In this document: positions 16,095 to 23,929 of the stretch, one piece after another
How positions within the stretch are numbered: position 1 is the first letter of the stretch
How the letters are laid out: every line of letters starts with the position of its first letter
Assembly (NCBI GenBank): GCA_027047745.1
Contig: JALTUB010000034.1
Span: 1-25,079, forward strand
DNA: 25,079 bases
From: Sulfurimonas sp.
GTDB taxonomy: Bacteria > Campylobacterota > Campylobacteria > Campylobacterales > Sulfurimonadaceae
Direction of reading: 5' to 3'
The notes under the pieces: generated by a model
The model's database searches: none
What the model was told of the DNA's origin: nothing
What the model saw: the letters and a program-made list of their open reading frames with translations, nothing else
Position numbers and translations under genes: made by a program

Positions 16095-16640
16095 ATGCTC
16101 CGTTTAGCCTCATCTTCACAAACGAGAGCGATGCTTTTAGAAAATGCAGGTATTGCATTTAAGCAAGAGAGTGTTGATTTTGATGAAGAACAGATAATCG
16201 CTACTTCACCGAAGAACTTTGTTTATCAAGCTACGATAGGTAAATATGAAGCTAATTTAAAAGCTTTTGGGTATGAAGACATGCCTCTTTTAGTTGCAGA
16301 TACTGTAGTTACCTCACAAGGGCAAATCTTGCGTAAAGCACGATGTGTAGATGATGCAGAAAATATTTTAATGACCCAAAGTGATAGTGTAACTTCTATT
16401 GTAACTTGTATGATATATCACTCAAAAGAGAAAAAGATTATTGATATTTCTAAAACAGATTATATTTTTAAAAAGTTTGATATGTATGATTTAGATAAGT
16501 ATTTGCAAAGTGGTGAGTGGCGAGGAAAAGCTGGTGCTTGTATGGTTGAGGGCTTTTGTAAAAAATATATAAAAGAAGTAAAAGGTTATGAGAGTACAGC
16601 GATGGGACTTACAACAGAAATCTTACAAAGGTTTATCTAA
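16095..16640 (+). CDS. maf: Maf-family nucleoside triphosphate pyrophosphatase
   Basis: Maf proteins hydrolyse non-canonical or excess NTPs to monophosphates and affect septation. The 181 residues show LASSSQTR at 4-11, VADTVV near 68-73 and GEWRGKAGACMVEG near 139-152. The family's SPRR motif is altered to SQTR (first arginine lost) and the usual QG ending to EG, so this is a divergent form; the rest of the pocket looks intact. The order alaS, (membrane gene), maf, then pbpA agrees with what I recall of Campylobacter. Confidence 0.88.
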   Translation: MLRLASSSQTRAMLLENAGIAFKQESVDFDEEQIIATSPKNFVYQATIGKYEANLKAFGYEDMPLLVADTVVTSQGQILRKARCVDDAENILMTQSDSVTSIVTCMIYHSKEKKIIDISKTDYIFKKFDMYDLDKYLQSGEWRGKAGACMVEGFCKKYIKEVKGYESTAMGLTTEILQRFI

Positions 16641-17738
16641 GTGAACCCTTATGAAAATGAGTTAAGAGCTTTAAAAAAGTCAGGACGATATAGAACACGA
16701 GAACTTATAGATAACTCCTTAAAAGATTTTGCTTCAAATGATTATCTTGGACTATCACACAAAAAAAAACTGCATAAAAAAAGCTCTCGGACTTTAGATA
16801 CTTTAGATATTAACTCTTCAAAAGCTTCAATGCTGGTCAATGGCTATCATAAAGTGCATAAAAATTTTGAAGACGCTCTTTGTAAAGCAAATGATTTTGA
16901 AGCAGGAGTAGTGCTTGGAAGTGGATTTAATGCAAATATTGCCTTGGTTGAAGCCCTTGTTAGAAAGGGAGATACACTTTTTATGGATGAGCTTTATCAT
17001 GCTTCAGGAGTTTTGGCTTCAAACATAAATGGTATAGATGTAAAATTTTTCAAACACAATGATATGAGTGAACTGCATTTACTTCTTAGTAACTCTAAGG
17101 CTAAAAGAAATATTGTCGCTGTTGAGGGTATCTACTCTATGGATGGGGATTTAGTTAAAAAAGAGATATTTGAGATAGTAGATAAATTTAATGCCTTGCT
17201 TATAGTTGATGAGGCTCATAGTAGTGGTGTTGTTGGTAAGAAACTGATGGGTGTTTTTGATTATTATGGTGTAAAAGTAAAAGAAAATTATATAAAAATG
17301 GGAACACTTGGAAAGGCTTATGGAAGTTTCGGTGCTTTTATCTTAGCAAGTGAGCATATCATAGAGTATCTTTTAAATCGTGCAAAACCTATAATCTATG
17401 CAACATCACTCTCTTTATATGACACACTTTTAGCACATAACTCTTTGGTCTATATACAAGAAAATTGCGAAAGATTAAAAGATGACATCAAAAGCAGACA
17501 AAAAATAATCTATGAAGAACTAGGCATAAAAGTAGATGGTTTAATCGTTCCAGTTTTAGTAAATGACAATAAAAAAGTCATAGAGATAAAAAATGAGCTA
17601 AAAAGTTTAGGCTTTGCAGTTGGTGCTATCCGTCAACCTACAGTTAAAAAAGCTATTATCAGACTTATAGCTAGGTTAGGTGAGAATGAAAGTGAGTTAA
17701 GAAAGTTATGTAAAAATTTGGCTAAAATTAAACGATGA
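16641..17738 (+). CDS. bioF: 8-amino-7-oxononanoate synthase (BioF)
   Basis: PLP enzyme of the alpha-oxoamine synthase family that condenses pimeloyl thioester with alanine, the first step of biotin ring synthesis. Seen: SNDYLGLS at 32-39, MDELYHASG, VEGIYSMDGD, VDEAHSSGVVG, and GTLGKAYGSFGAF with the Schiff-base lysine K225. The 365 residues are slightly short against about 385 in E. coli, mostly at the N-terminus. The GTG at 16641 is the base after the maf stop. Glycine C-acetyltransferase (Kbl) is the main alternative; BioF is preferred because of the short N-terminus and the phylum's known bioF-pbpA neighbourhood. It overlaps the next gene by 4 nt (ATGA). Confidence 0.88.
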   Translation: MNPYENELRALKKSGRYRTRELIDNSLKDFASNDYLGLSHKKKLHKKSSRTLDTLDINSSKASMLVNGYHKVHKNFEDALCKANDFEAGVVLGSGFNANIALVEALVRKGDTLFMDELYHASGVLASNINGIDVKFFKHNDMSELHLLLSNSKAKRNIVAVEGIYSMDGDLVKKEIFEIVDKFNALLIVDEAHSSGVVGKKLMGVFDYYGVKVKENYIKMGTLGKAYGSFGAFILASEHIIEYLLNRAKPIIYATSLSLYDTLLAHNSLVYIQENCERLKDDIKSRQKIIYEELGIKVDGLIVPVLVNDNKKVIEIKNELKSLGFAVGAIRQPTVKKAIIRLIARLGENESELRKLCKNLAKIKR

Positions 17739-18424
17739 ATATATCAAGACTAAAAATAAGACTAGAAGAGAAAAATTTAGTCGATATAAATTTTACTATC
17801 AACAAATCTTTAGCCTTAGTAGGTCAAAGTGGTAGTGGTAAAAGTTTAACACTAAAAGCACTTTTAGGAATGTTACCTACATCTATGACATGTGAGCTTG
17901 AATTTGATGGGGATTTTGAGCTAATCGCTGGTAAAACACTCTCTTTAGTCCCTCAAAACCCATTTACAGCACTATCTCCACTTACAAAGATAAGAAAACA
18001 GTTCTTTAGTGATGATAAACGAGTTCATGAACTCTTTGATGAAGTTGGACTTGAACTCTCACTTCTTGATAGATTTGCACCTGAACTCTCAGGTGGGCAA
18101 CTCCAAAGAGTGGTAATAGCTATGGCACTAGAGTCAAAACCAAAACTTCTTTTACTAGATGAACCAACAACAGCACTTGACCCAGAAACAAAAGTGATGG
18201 TTTTAGAACTCTTAAAAAAGTTACAAGAAAAAGAGAAGTTTTTAATGCTCTTTGTAACTCATGATATAGCTTCAGCATCTCTACTTTGTGAAGATATTTG
18301 TGTTATAAGAGATGGAAGAGTTGTAGAAAAAGGTATAATATCAAACATATTAGAAGAACCAAAAGAAGAATATACAAAAACACTTATAGATGCCAATTTT
18401 GCAAATAGGAAATTTAGACAATGA
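17735..18424 (+). CDS. ABC transporter ATP-binding protein, oligopeptide/nickel (DppD/NikD) type
   Basis: A 229-residue nucleotide-binding domain: Walker A GQSGSGKS at 30-37, Q-loop Q74 in VPQNPF, signature LSGGQ at 118-122, Walker B LLLLDE at 138-143, and switch H176. The QNPFTALSPL and LLLLDEPTTALDP wording is that of the Dpp/Opp/Nik group. It is shorter than OppD/DppD (about 320) and lacks their C-terminal oligopeptide extension, closer to NikD. No permease or binding protein is in the window; it is wedged between bioF and pbpA with 4-nt overlaps at both ends, so its partners must be elsewhere or it has another role. Confidence 0.85.
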   Translation: MNISRLKIRLEEKNLVDINFTINKSLALVGQSGSGKSLTLKALLGMLPTSMTCELEFDGDFELIAGKTLSLVPQNPFTALSPLTKIRKQFFSDDKRVHELFDEVGLELSLLDRFAPELSGGQLQRVVIAMALESKPKLLLLDEPTTALDPETKVMVLELLKKLQEKEKFLMLFVTHDIASASLLCEDICVIRDGRVVEKGIISNILEEPKEEYTKTLIDANFANRKFRQ

Positions 18425-20439
18425 AACGATTTAGTATTAAGAAGATTATTTTAACGATTGTTATCTTGGGATTTCTCTCTCCCCTTATCGTTCTTGGATA
18501 TTTTTTAACAGCATATAAGTATGATATATCTTCGCTAGTAGATTATAAACCATCAACGACTTCTATTATTTATGATAGAAATGGTGACAGAATTGCAAAT
18601 GTTTTTTACAAAAAAAATAGATTTTATGCCTCTTATGATGAGATTCCTCCTCGTATCATTGAAGCACTTGTAGCCATAGAAGATACAACATTTTTTGAAC
18701 ATCATGGTATAAATGTAGAAGCTATTTTTAGGGCTGCATTAAAGATTGTTAAAGCTGGTAAGGCAGTGCAGGGTGCTAGTACAATCACTCAGCAACTTGT
18801 TAAAAATGTACTTTTGACTAGAGAAAAAAAATTATCTCGTAAGATAAAAGAGGCAATCTATGCCATAAAGTTAGAGAGAGTATTAACAAAAGAGCAGATA
18901 CTAGAGAGATACTTAAATGAGATTTATTATGGGCATGGTTACTATGGTATCAAAACAGCTGCCGATGGGTACTTTCACAAACGATTAGAAGATTTAACAC
19001 TCAAAGAGATGGCTATCTTGGTTGGATTGCCAAAAGCACCAAGCACTTATGCTCCAACAAGAAACTATGAAATATCTATGGGAAGAGCAAATCGTGTTCT
19101 GACAAGAATGCATGTTTTAGGCTGGATAGATGATAAGACTTATGCAAGTGCTTTGGCAGAATCTCCAAAAGTTTATAATGACACACTTACTAAAAACAAA
19201 GCACCATTTATAGTTGATGAAGTTGCTAGAATCATGAGAGCTAAAGGTATAAAAGACTTTAGAACAGGTGGCTATAGAGTCTATACAACTATTGATTTAA
19301 GATTGCAAAATGCTGCTAAAGAGTCACTAAAATACGCTTATAACTTAGCACTAAAGAGAATAGAAAAATATAAAGCAAAAGATTTGAAAAAGTTGGCCAT
19401 TGCTCAAAAAACAGGTGATGAAGAGTTTAAAGTGCAGGATGTTAATGTTTCTCAACTAAACGGAGCATTAGTTTCACTAGACTCTGCAACTGGTGATATA
19501 TTAGCTCTTGTGGGTAGTGTTGATTATAAAAAGAGTTCATTCAATCGTGCAACACAGGGAAGACGACAGCCGGGGTCTGCGTTCAAGCCTTTTATCTATC
19601 AAGTAGCCGTAAATCTTGGGTACTCTGGAGCTACAAAGCTTGTCGATATTGCTAAAACTTATGCTTATGAAAAAAATGGCGAAGAGATGAAGTGGCAACC
19701 AAAAAATTATGAAAAAGATTATAAAGGTTTGATACCTCTTAGAGAAGCCCTTGTTCACTCAAGAAACCTTGCTACAATCAATCTTGTGAATGAGTTAGGA
19801 TTAAACTCTCTATATAAAAAACTTCAAGCCTTTCATATAAAAAATTTACCACATAACCTTTCCATTTCTCTAGGCAGTATATCTTTATCTCCTCTTGAGC
19901 TTGCATATTACTACACATCTTTTTCAAATAAGGGAGTAGAGGTAAACACAAACCTTATATCAAGTATTACTCAAGGCGATAAAACAGTATATACTAAAGA
20001 GATGAACTCATCCGAAGTGGCACTTCCTACCCAATCTTTTATCATGACATCAATCATGATGGATGTTATAAAAAGAGGAACAGGAAGACGAGCAAATGCT
20101 AAAGGCATAGAACTAGCAGGAAAAACAGGAACAACAAACAACAATGTAGATGCATGGTTTGCAGGTTATTCACCAACTATTGAAACAGTAGTATGGTTTG
20201 GAAATGATGACAATACTCCTATGTATCACAAAGAGACAGGTGGCAGAGTTGCTGGTCCTGCGTTTAGTAAATATTATCAAAAACTGCTAAAACTGTATCC
20301 TCAAGTAAAAAGAAAGTTTGATATTCCAAAGGGTATAGTTGAGGTAAATATCAAGGGTAAAAAAGAGTATTTTAGCAACATCTCAAAACCCCCAAGAACA
20401 GAGGTAGAAGCCGACCCACAAAGTGAACTATTGTGGTAG
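18421..20439 (+). CDS. pbpA: Class A penicillin-binding protein 1A (glycosyltransferase/transpeptidase)
   Basis: Bifunctional peptidoglycan synthase of 672 residues anchored by one N-terminal membrane helix (about 8-30). Glycosyltransferase domain GT51: E87 in IEDTTFFEHHG, GASTITQQLVKN, and RKIKEAIYAIKLE. Transpeptidase domain: S386-x2-K389 (GSAFKP), S447-R-N449 and K568-T-G570, all intact. The length is normal for the short epsilonproteobacterial form. The ATG overlaps the ABC ATPase stop (ATGA). A T-run follows the stop without a solid hairpin. Confidence 0.95.
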   Translation: MKRFSIKKIILTIVILGFLSPLIVLGYFLTAYKYDISSLVDYKPSTTSIIYDRNGDRIANVFYKKNRFYASYDEIPPRIIEALVAIEDTTFFEHHGINVEAIFRAALKIVKAGKAVQGASTITQQLVKNVLLTREKKLSRKIKEAIYAIKLERVLTKEQILERYLNEIYYGHGYYGIKTAADGYFHKRLEDLTLKEMAILVGLPKAPSTYAPTRNYEISMGRANRVLTRMHVLGWIDDKTYASALAESPKVYNDTLTKNKAPFIVDEVARIMRAKGIKDFRTGGYRVYTTIDLRLQNAAKESLKYAYNLALKRIEKYKAKDLKKLAIAQKTGDEEFKVQDVNVSQLNGALVSLDSATGDILALVGSVDYKKSSFNRATQGRRQPGSAFKPFIYQVAVNLGYSGATKLVDIAKTYAYEKNGEEMKWQPKNYEKDYKGLIPLREALVHSRNLATINLVNELGLNSLYKKLQAFHIKNLPHNLSISLGSISLSPLELAYYYTSFSNKGVEVNTNLISSITQGDKTVYTKEMNSSEVALPTQSFIMTSIMMDVIKRGTGRRANAKGIELAGKTGTTNNNVDAWFAGYSPTIETVVWFGNDDNTPMYHKETGGRVAGPAFSKYYQKLLKLYPQVKRKFDIPKGIVEVNIKGKKEYFSNISKPPRTEVEADPQSELLW

Positions 20440-20449
20440 CTTTTTTTGT

Positions 20450-20457
20450 TATAAAAT
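20450..20457 (+). promoter_or_regulatory. Candidate -10 box for the DUF262/DUF1524 gene
   Basis: TATAAAAT right after a seven-T run following the pbpA stop. It would give a roughly 43-nt leader to the ATG at 20507, which has an AAGGA Shine-Dalgarno at 20492-20496. Confidence 0.45.
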
Positions 20458-20506
20458 CTCTAAGATGAATATTAAAAACTTAACCTTAAACAAGGAAAGT
20501 ATATAA

Positions 20507-22558
20507 ATGAAAGCAAGTGAAATACGATTTGAAGAGTTCTTATCTCAACCCAAAACCAATTTTTTAATACCTGTTTACCAAAGAAACTATGACTGGTTAA
20601 ATACTCAATGTAATGAATTTATCAAAGATATTGAAGTGTTAGCAAAACAAGAAAAAGATAACCATTTTTTAGGTTCAGTTGTATATATAAAAGGTGATGA
20701 TACTGAAGCATTAGAACAAGGTTTAAAAGAGTATATTATAATTGATGGTCAGCAAAGAATTACGACAATAATGTTGTTTTTAAAAGCTATTTACGATTTA
20801 AGCCAAGATAAATGGGAAAAAGAAGAGATATTTGAAAACTTTTTAATTAATAAAATTAGAGGGAGTAACAAACTCAAATTAAAACCTATTAAAAATGATA
20901 ATGAGATATTTGAAAAATTATTAAATAATATGGAGTTAGATAAAAATCAAAATTCAAGGATTTTAATCAATTATAAATTATTTAAAAATCATATAGAAAA
21001 TTCAGATATAGATATTAGTAAATATTTTCAAGCATTTAGAAGAATTTGGATTGTTTACATTGAATTAGATAGAGAAAAAGACGACCCACAACTTATTTTT
21101 GAAAGTATTAACTCAACAGGGCTAAGCCTAAGTGAAGCTGATTTGATTAGAAATTTTATATTAATGGATAAAAAGCATGAAGAGCAAAATTATCTTTTTG
21201 AAGAGTATTGGTCAAAAATAGAAAAACTTTTAAACAGTGAAAAAATCTCTTCTTTTATTAGAGATTATTTAACAATGAAAGAAAGTAATATACCAAAACA
21301 AAACGAGGTATATATTTCCTTTAAAAGATATTCATCAAAATTAAATATTAGCACAGAAGAGTTATTACAAGACTTATTATATTATTCAAATATTTATTCA
21401 AAATTTTTATACCTAAATTATGATAATAAAGAAATTACAAAAATAGTTAAAGAGTTTCAAGATTTAAAAGTAACAGTTGCTTTTCCTTATTTGCTTAGTT
21501 TATTTAGTGATTTAAACCAAAATATTATAGATGATATTATTTTAGTTAAATCTATAAAATTAATTAGAAATTATGTATTTAGAAGATTGGTTTGTGAATA
21601 TAATACAAATGCTTTAAATAAAGTTTTTATGATTTTACACAAAGAATTAATCTCTATTGACAATTACAAAAAAAATTATTATGAATGTTTAGCGAGTATA
21701 TTAATTGAAAAAAAAAGAACAGCAATGTTTCCAAGAGATGAAGAATTTAAACAATACTTTACAACAAAAAATATGTATAAATTTAAAAATATAAAATATC
21801 TTTTATACTCTTTGGAAAGCTTTAAAAATAAAGAATTAGTTTCAGCCTCTGATTTAACAATAGAACATGTAATGCCTCAAAAATTAACTATAAAATGGGA
21901 AATTGAATTAGGGAATAAATCGCAAGAAGTACATGAAAAATATTTACATAACATTGGTAATTTAACATTAAGTGGTTATAACTCAAATCTATCAAATAAA
22001 AGTTTTAGTGATAAAAAAGAGATACTAAAAGCGAGTGGTATTAAACTCAATAAATATTTTGAAACTCTTAACAATTGGGATAAAGAAGAAATAGAGAAAA
22101 GAGCTGAATTTTTATATGAAAATATAGCTTTTAATATTTGGAAGTTTCCAATAATTAAAGAGTCATTATTTATAAAATCTGAAATTCAAGAATTTTATAC
22201 TTTAAGTGATAGTACAGATGTGACGGGAACAAAACCAAAAAAGATAAAAATTTACAATGAAATTTTAGTTATTAAAAAAAGAAGCTGGATAGAATGTTTT
22301 ATAAAGTTTAATAATTACTTATACAATTATGATACACAGTTGTTTGAAAGTTTTGTAGTTGATGATGATTTTCAAGGGAGAGAAAGAAGAATTATTACAA
22401 ATCAACATGAATTATGTAGAAAACCGATTAAATTAAACGATGATATAAATATTTATATAGAAAGCAATTTAAGTGCAACAGCAATATTGAAATATATGAA
22501 ATTGATTTCTGAGAAATATGGACTGGAAGATGATGATGTTATCTTTTATGTTGATTGA
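20507..22558 (+). CDS. GmrSD-like DUF262 + DUF1524 protein (probable type IV restriction / anti-phage nuclease)
   Basis: A 683-residue single-chain protein. The N-terminal DUF262 (ParB/Srx-like) has IPVYQRNYDW at 21-30, HFLGSVV at 53-59 and DGQQR at 80-84, the nucleotide-binding signature. The DUF1524 HNH nuclease has IEHVMPQ with H454, HNIGNLTL at 481-488 and N492..N497-K498 up to K504. In GmrSD these two parts cut glucosylated hydroxymethylcytosine phage DNA. A further domain (from TGTKPK at 573 to the end) has SWIECF, a YLYNYD segment and YIESNLSA; I have seen this tail on relatives but cannot name it. All key residues are intact, so the gene looks active. It is visibly more AT-rich than its neighbours, with Leu almost always TTA, which suggests transfer. 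Confidence 0.88.
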   Translation: MKASEIRFEEFLSQPKTNFLIPVYQRNYDWLNTQCNEFIKDIEVLAKQEKDNHFLGSVVYIKGDDTEALEQGLKEYIIIDGQQRITTIMLFLKAIYDLSQDKWEKEEIFENFLINKIRGSNKLKLKPIKNDNEIFEKLLNNMELDKNQNSRILINYKLFKNHIENSDIDISKYFQAFRRIWIVYIELDREKDDPQLIFESINSTGLSLSEADLIRNFILMDKKHEEQNYLFEEYWSKIEKLLNSEKISSFIRDYLTMKESNIPKQNEVYISFKRYSSKLNISTEELLQDLLYYSNIYSKFLYLNYDNKEITKIVKEFQDLKVTVAFPYLLSLFSDLNQNIIDDIILVKSIKLIRNYVFRRLVCEYNTNALNKVFMILHKELISIDNYKKNYYECLASILIEKKRTAMFPRDEEFKQYFTTKNMYKFKNIKYLLYSLESFKNKELVSASDLTIEHVMPQKLTIKWEIELGNKSQEVHEKYLHNIGNLTLSGYNSNLSNKSFSDKKEILKASGIKLNKYFETLNNWDKEEIEKRAEFLYENIAFNIWKFPIIKESLFIKSEIQEFYTLSDSTDVTGTKPKKIKIYNEILVIKKRSWIECFIKFNNYLYNYDTQLFESFVVDDDFQGRERRIITNQHELCRKPIKLNDDINIYIESNLSATAILKYMKLISEKYGLEDDDVIFYVD

Positions 22559-22564
22559 ATTTGT

Positions 22565-23100
22565 ATGAATAAAATCCTAACTATAAAAAACACAACAGTG
22601 ATGTAAAAGTAGATGTTCTCTTGCAAGATGAAAATATATGGCTAACGATAGAGCAGATGGCAGAGCTTTTTGGAAAAGGTCGTTCTACTATTAATGAGCA
22701 TATTTTAAACATCTATAAAGATGGAGAGTTAGAAAAAGAGTCATCAATGAGAAAAATCGGAAAAACCGATTTTTCTACTAAGCCAACCAACTACTACAAT
22801 TTAGATACAATTATATCGGTTGGTTATCGAGTTAAATCTATCCAAGGTGTACGATTTAGACAGTGGGCAACTGCACGACTTCAAGAGTATATCATCAAAG
22901 GTTTTACTATGGATGATAAGAATGCTCAAGATACAAAAGAATTTTTTGCAACAGTTCAAAATAAACTACTGCTGAAATAGTATAGACAAGAGCAAATCAC
23001 ACAAATAAAATATAAAATCACTCAAGATAAAACTTATAAAAGTGATTTTGATATGTTACTTCAAGAATTAGACAAAGATGTCTTGTCTAATCTTCTTTAG
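22565..23100 (+). pseudogene. Decayed RhuM-family (virulence RhuM / COG3943) gene
   Basis: RhuM proteins are about 330 residues; here pieces remain in the right order but broken. ATG 22565 opens MNK and shifts frame at the four-A run near 22571; adding one A would join it to the frame that reads VKVDVLLQDENIWLT. The main open piece (TTG 22621 to 22980) has MAELFGKGRSTI, NYYNLDTIISVGYRVKS, RFRQWATARL and KGFTMDD, then jumps to KNAQDTKEFFATVQNKL, which in the family comes about 60 residues later. Next, another frame reads TAEIV, a TAG where Tyr is usual, and TRAN. A final frame (22990-23100) reads QDKTYKSDFD, the usual end of the family. So at least two deletions, two frameshifts and a stop. 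It most likely makes no full protein; the 119-residue piece could still be expressed. Confidence 0.8.
22750..22776. repeat. Perfect 11-bp inverted repeat with 5-nt A loop
   Basis: AGAAAAATCGG (22750-22760) and CCGATTTTTCT (22766-22776) are exact reverse complements around AAAAA. The 3' arm holds a run of five T. It lies inside the RhuM remnant, coding KIGKTDF there. It could act as a transcription stop or may be a chance of the codons. Confidence 0.7.
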
Positions 23101-23839
23101 GCTTAAGAGCTTTAATGTTTATAGTTCGTCCTGATGTTTTAGGGGTTCCGTCATAGTGATGGTTTCTGTCGCCTGATTTACCTGAAAATATAGCTTTTCC
23201 ATTTTTATCTTTGCCTAAAAATTTGTTAGGGGCTTTTTTCTTTTTATCCCAGTTCTTTTTTCCATTTTTGTCATAGGATTTTTTATCTTCATCGCCATAG
23301 TCTCTTTTAGGCTTATCGTAGGTTTTTTCTTTAGGTTCACCAGTTTTTTCTTCGTAGCGTTTTTTTGCAACTTCTTTGATTTGCTCTTTACTCATAGTTT
23401 TTCGTTTTGGGTCTATATCTTTAGGCTCAGATTTTTCATACTCAAAACCCTCTATCTTCTCTTGTTTTATAGCACGACCAAGAAGCATTTCTATTTCATA
23501 AAGATCTTTTTGTTCGGACTCATCAAGTAAGATGATAGCTTTTTTTGTAGCTTTACTTAGCCTTGCTGTATAAACAATATTTTTGATTGGTAAATCATAG
23601 CTAATTAGCATCTCGCATTTCAAATCTTTATTTTTTATTAGCTCTTTATCTTCTATAACTTTTATCTCTCTGTTTTCTAATGCGTTTTTGATTATTTGTG
23701 ACTCTTTTGAGCAAACAACCAAAATATCAAGATTTGAATTATCTAAAATAACTTTGTTTAAAAGTTCTAGTTTTTTATCTGTTTTGCATTGATAAATGCG
23801 ATGGTTGTTAGGTTTGATAGACATAGAGGCTGTAAGCAT
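23087..23839 (-). CDS. Degenerate helicase RecA2-like domain protein with long basic tail
   Basis: A 250-residue protein with no intact enzyme motif. Residues about 14-135 follow the second (RecA2) domain of DEAD-box helicases: IYQCKTDKKLELLNKV, then ILVVCSK (where helicases have the VLVFT-type strand), MLISYDLP at 77-84 (helicases: VxNYDLP), YTARLSKATKKAIILL at 90-105 (where HRIGRTGRAG..A.SLV is expected), and IEMLLGRAIKQEKIEGFEY (helicases: IEKLL...I....l.GF). Motif V and the arginine finger motif VI are gone. The last 110 residues are Lys/Asp/Gly-rich, like RhlE-type RNA-binding tails. AGGA precedes the ATG. It is divergent from a true DEAD-box gene 90 bp away. It cannot act as a helicase alone; RNA or ribosome binding, or partnership with the neighbour, is inference. 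Confidence 0.7.
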   Translation of the reverse strand: MLTASMSIKPNNHRIYQCKTDKKLELLNKVILDNSNLDILVVCSKESQIIKNALENREIKVIEDKELIKNKDLKCEMLISYDLPIKNIVYTARLSKATKKAIILLDESEQKDLYEIEMLLGRAIKQEKIEGFEYEKSEPKDIDPKRKTMSKEQIKEVAKKRYEEKTGEPKEKTYDKPKRDYGDEDKKSYDKNGKKNWDKKKKAPNKFLGKDKNGKAIFSGKSGDRNHHYDGTPKTSGRTINIKALKPKED

Positions 23840-23894
23840 TGTGAATCCTAAAAAGTATTTATGAAATTATATCTACATTACCCATAATTTATGC

Positions 23895-23900
23895 TATTAT
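23895..23900 (+). promoter_or_regulatory. Candidate -10 box for the DEAD-box helicase gene
   Basis: TATTAT in the 90-bp divergent gap (23840-23929), 30 nt before the helicase ATG, which has AGGA at 23921-23924. The opposite-strand promoter for the RecA2-like gene must lie in the same gap but is not clear. Confidence 0.4.
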
Positions 23901-23929
23901 AAACCAATATATTAGTTATTAGGAATTTA

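Noticed and set aside
20437..20447. T-run after the pbpA stop as an intrinsic terminator
   Set aside because: No stem longer than three pairs precedes it; more likely the AT-rich upstream part of the next promoter.
23070..23088. Hairpin AGACAA/TTGTCT near the convergent gene ends, a possible bidirectional terminator
   Set aside because: The stem is six pairs and is not followed by a T-run on either strand.
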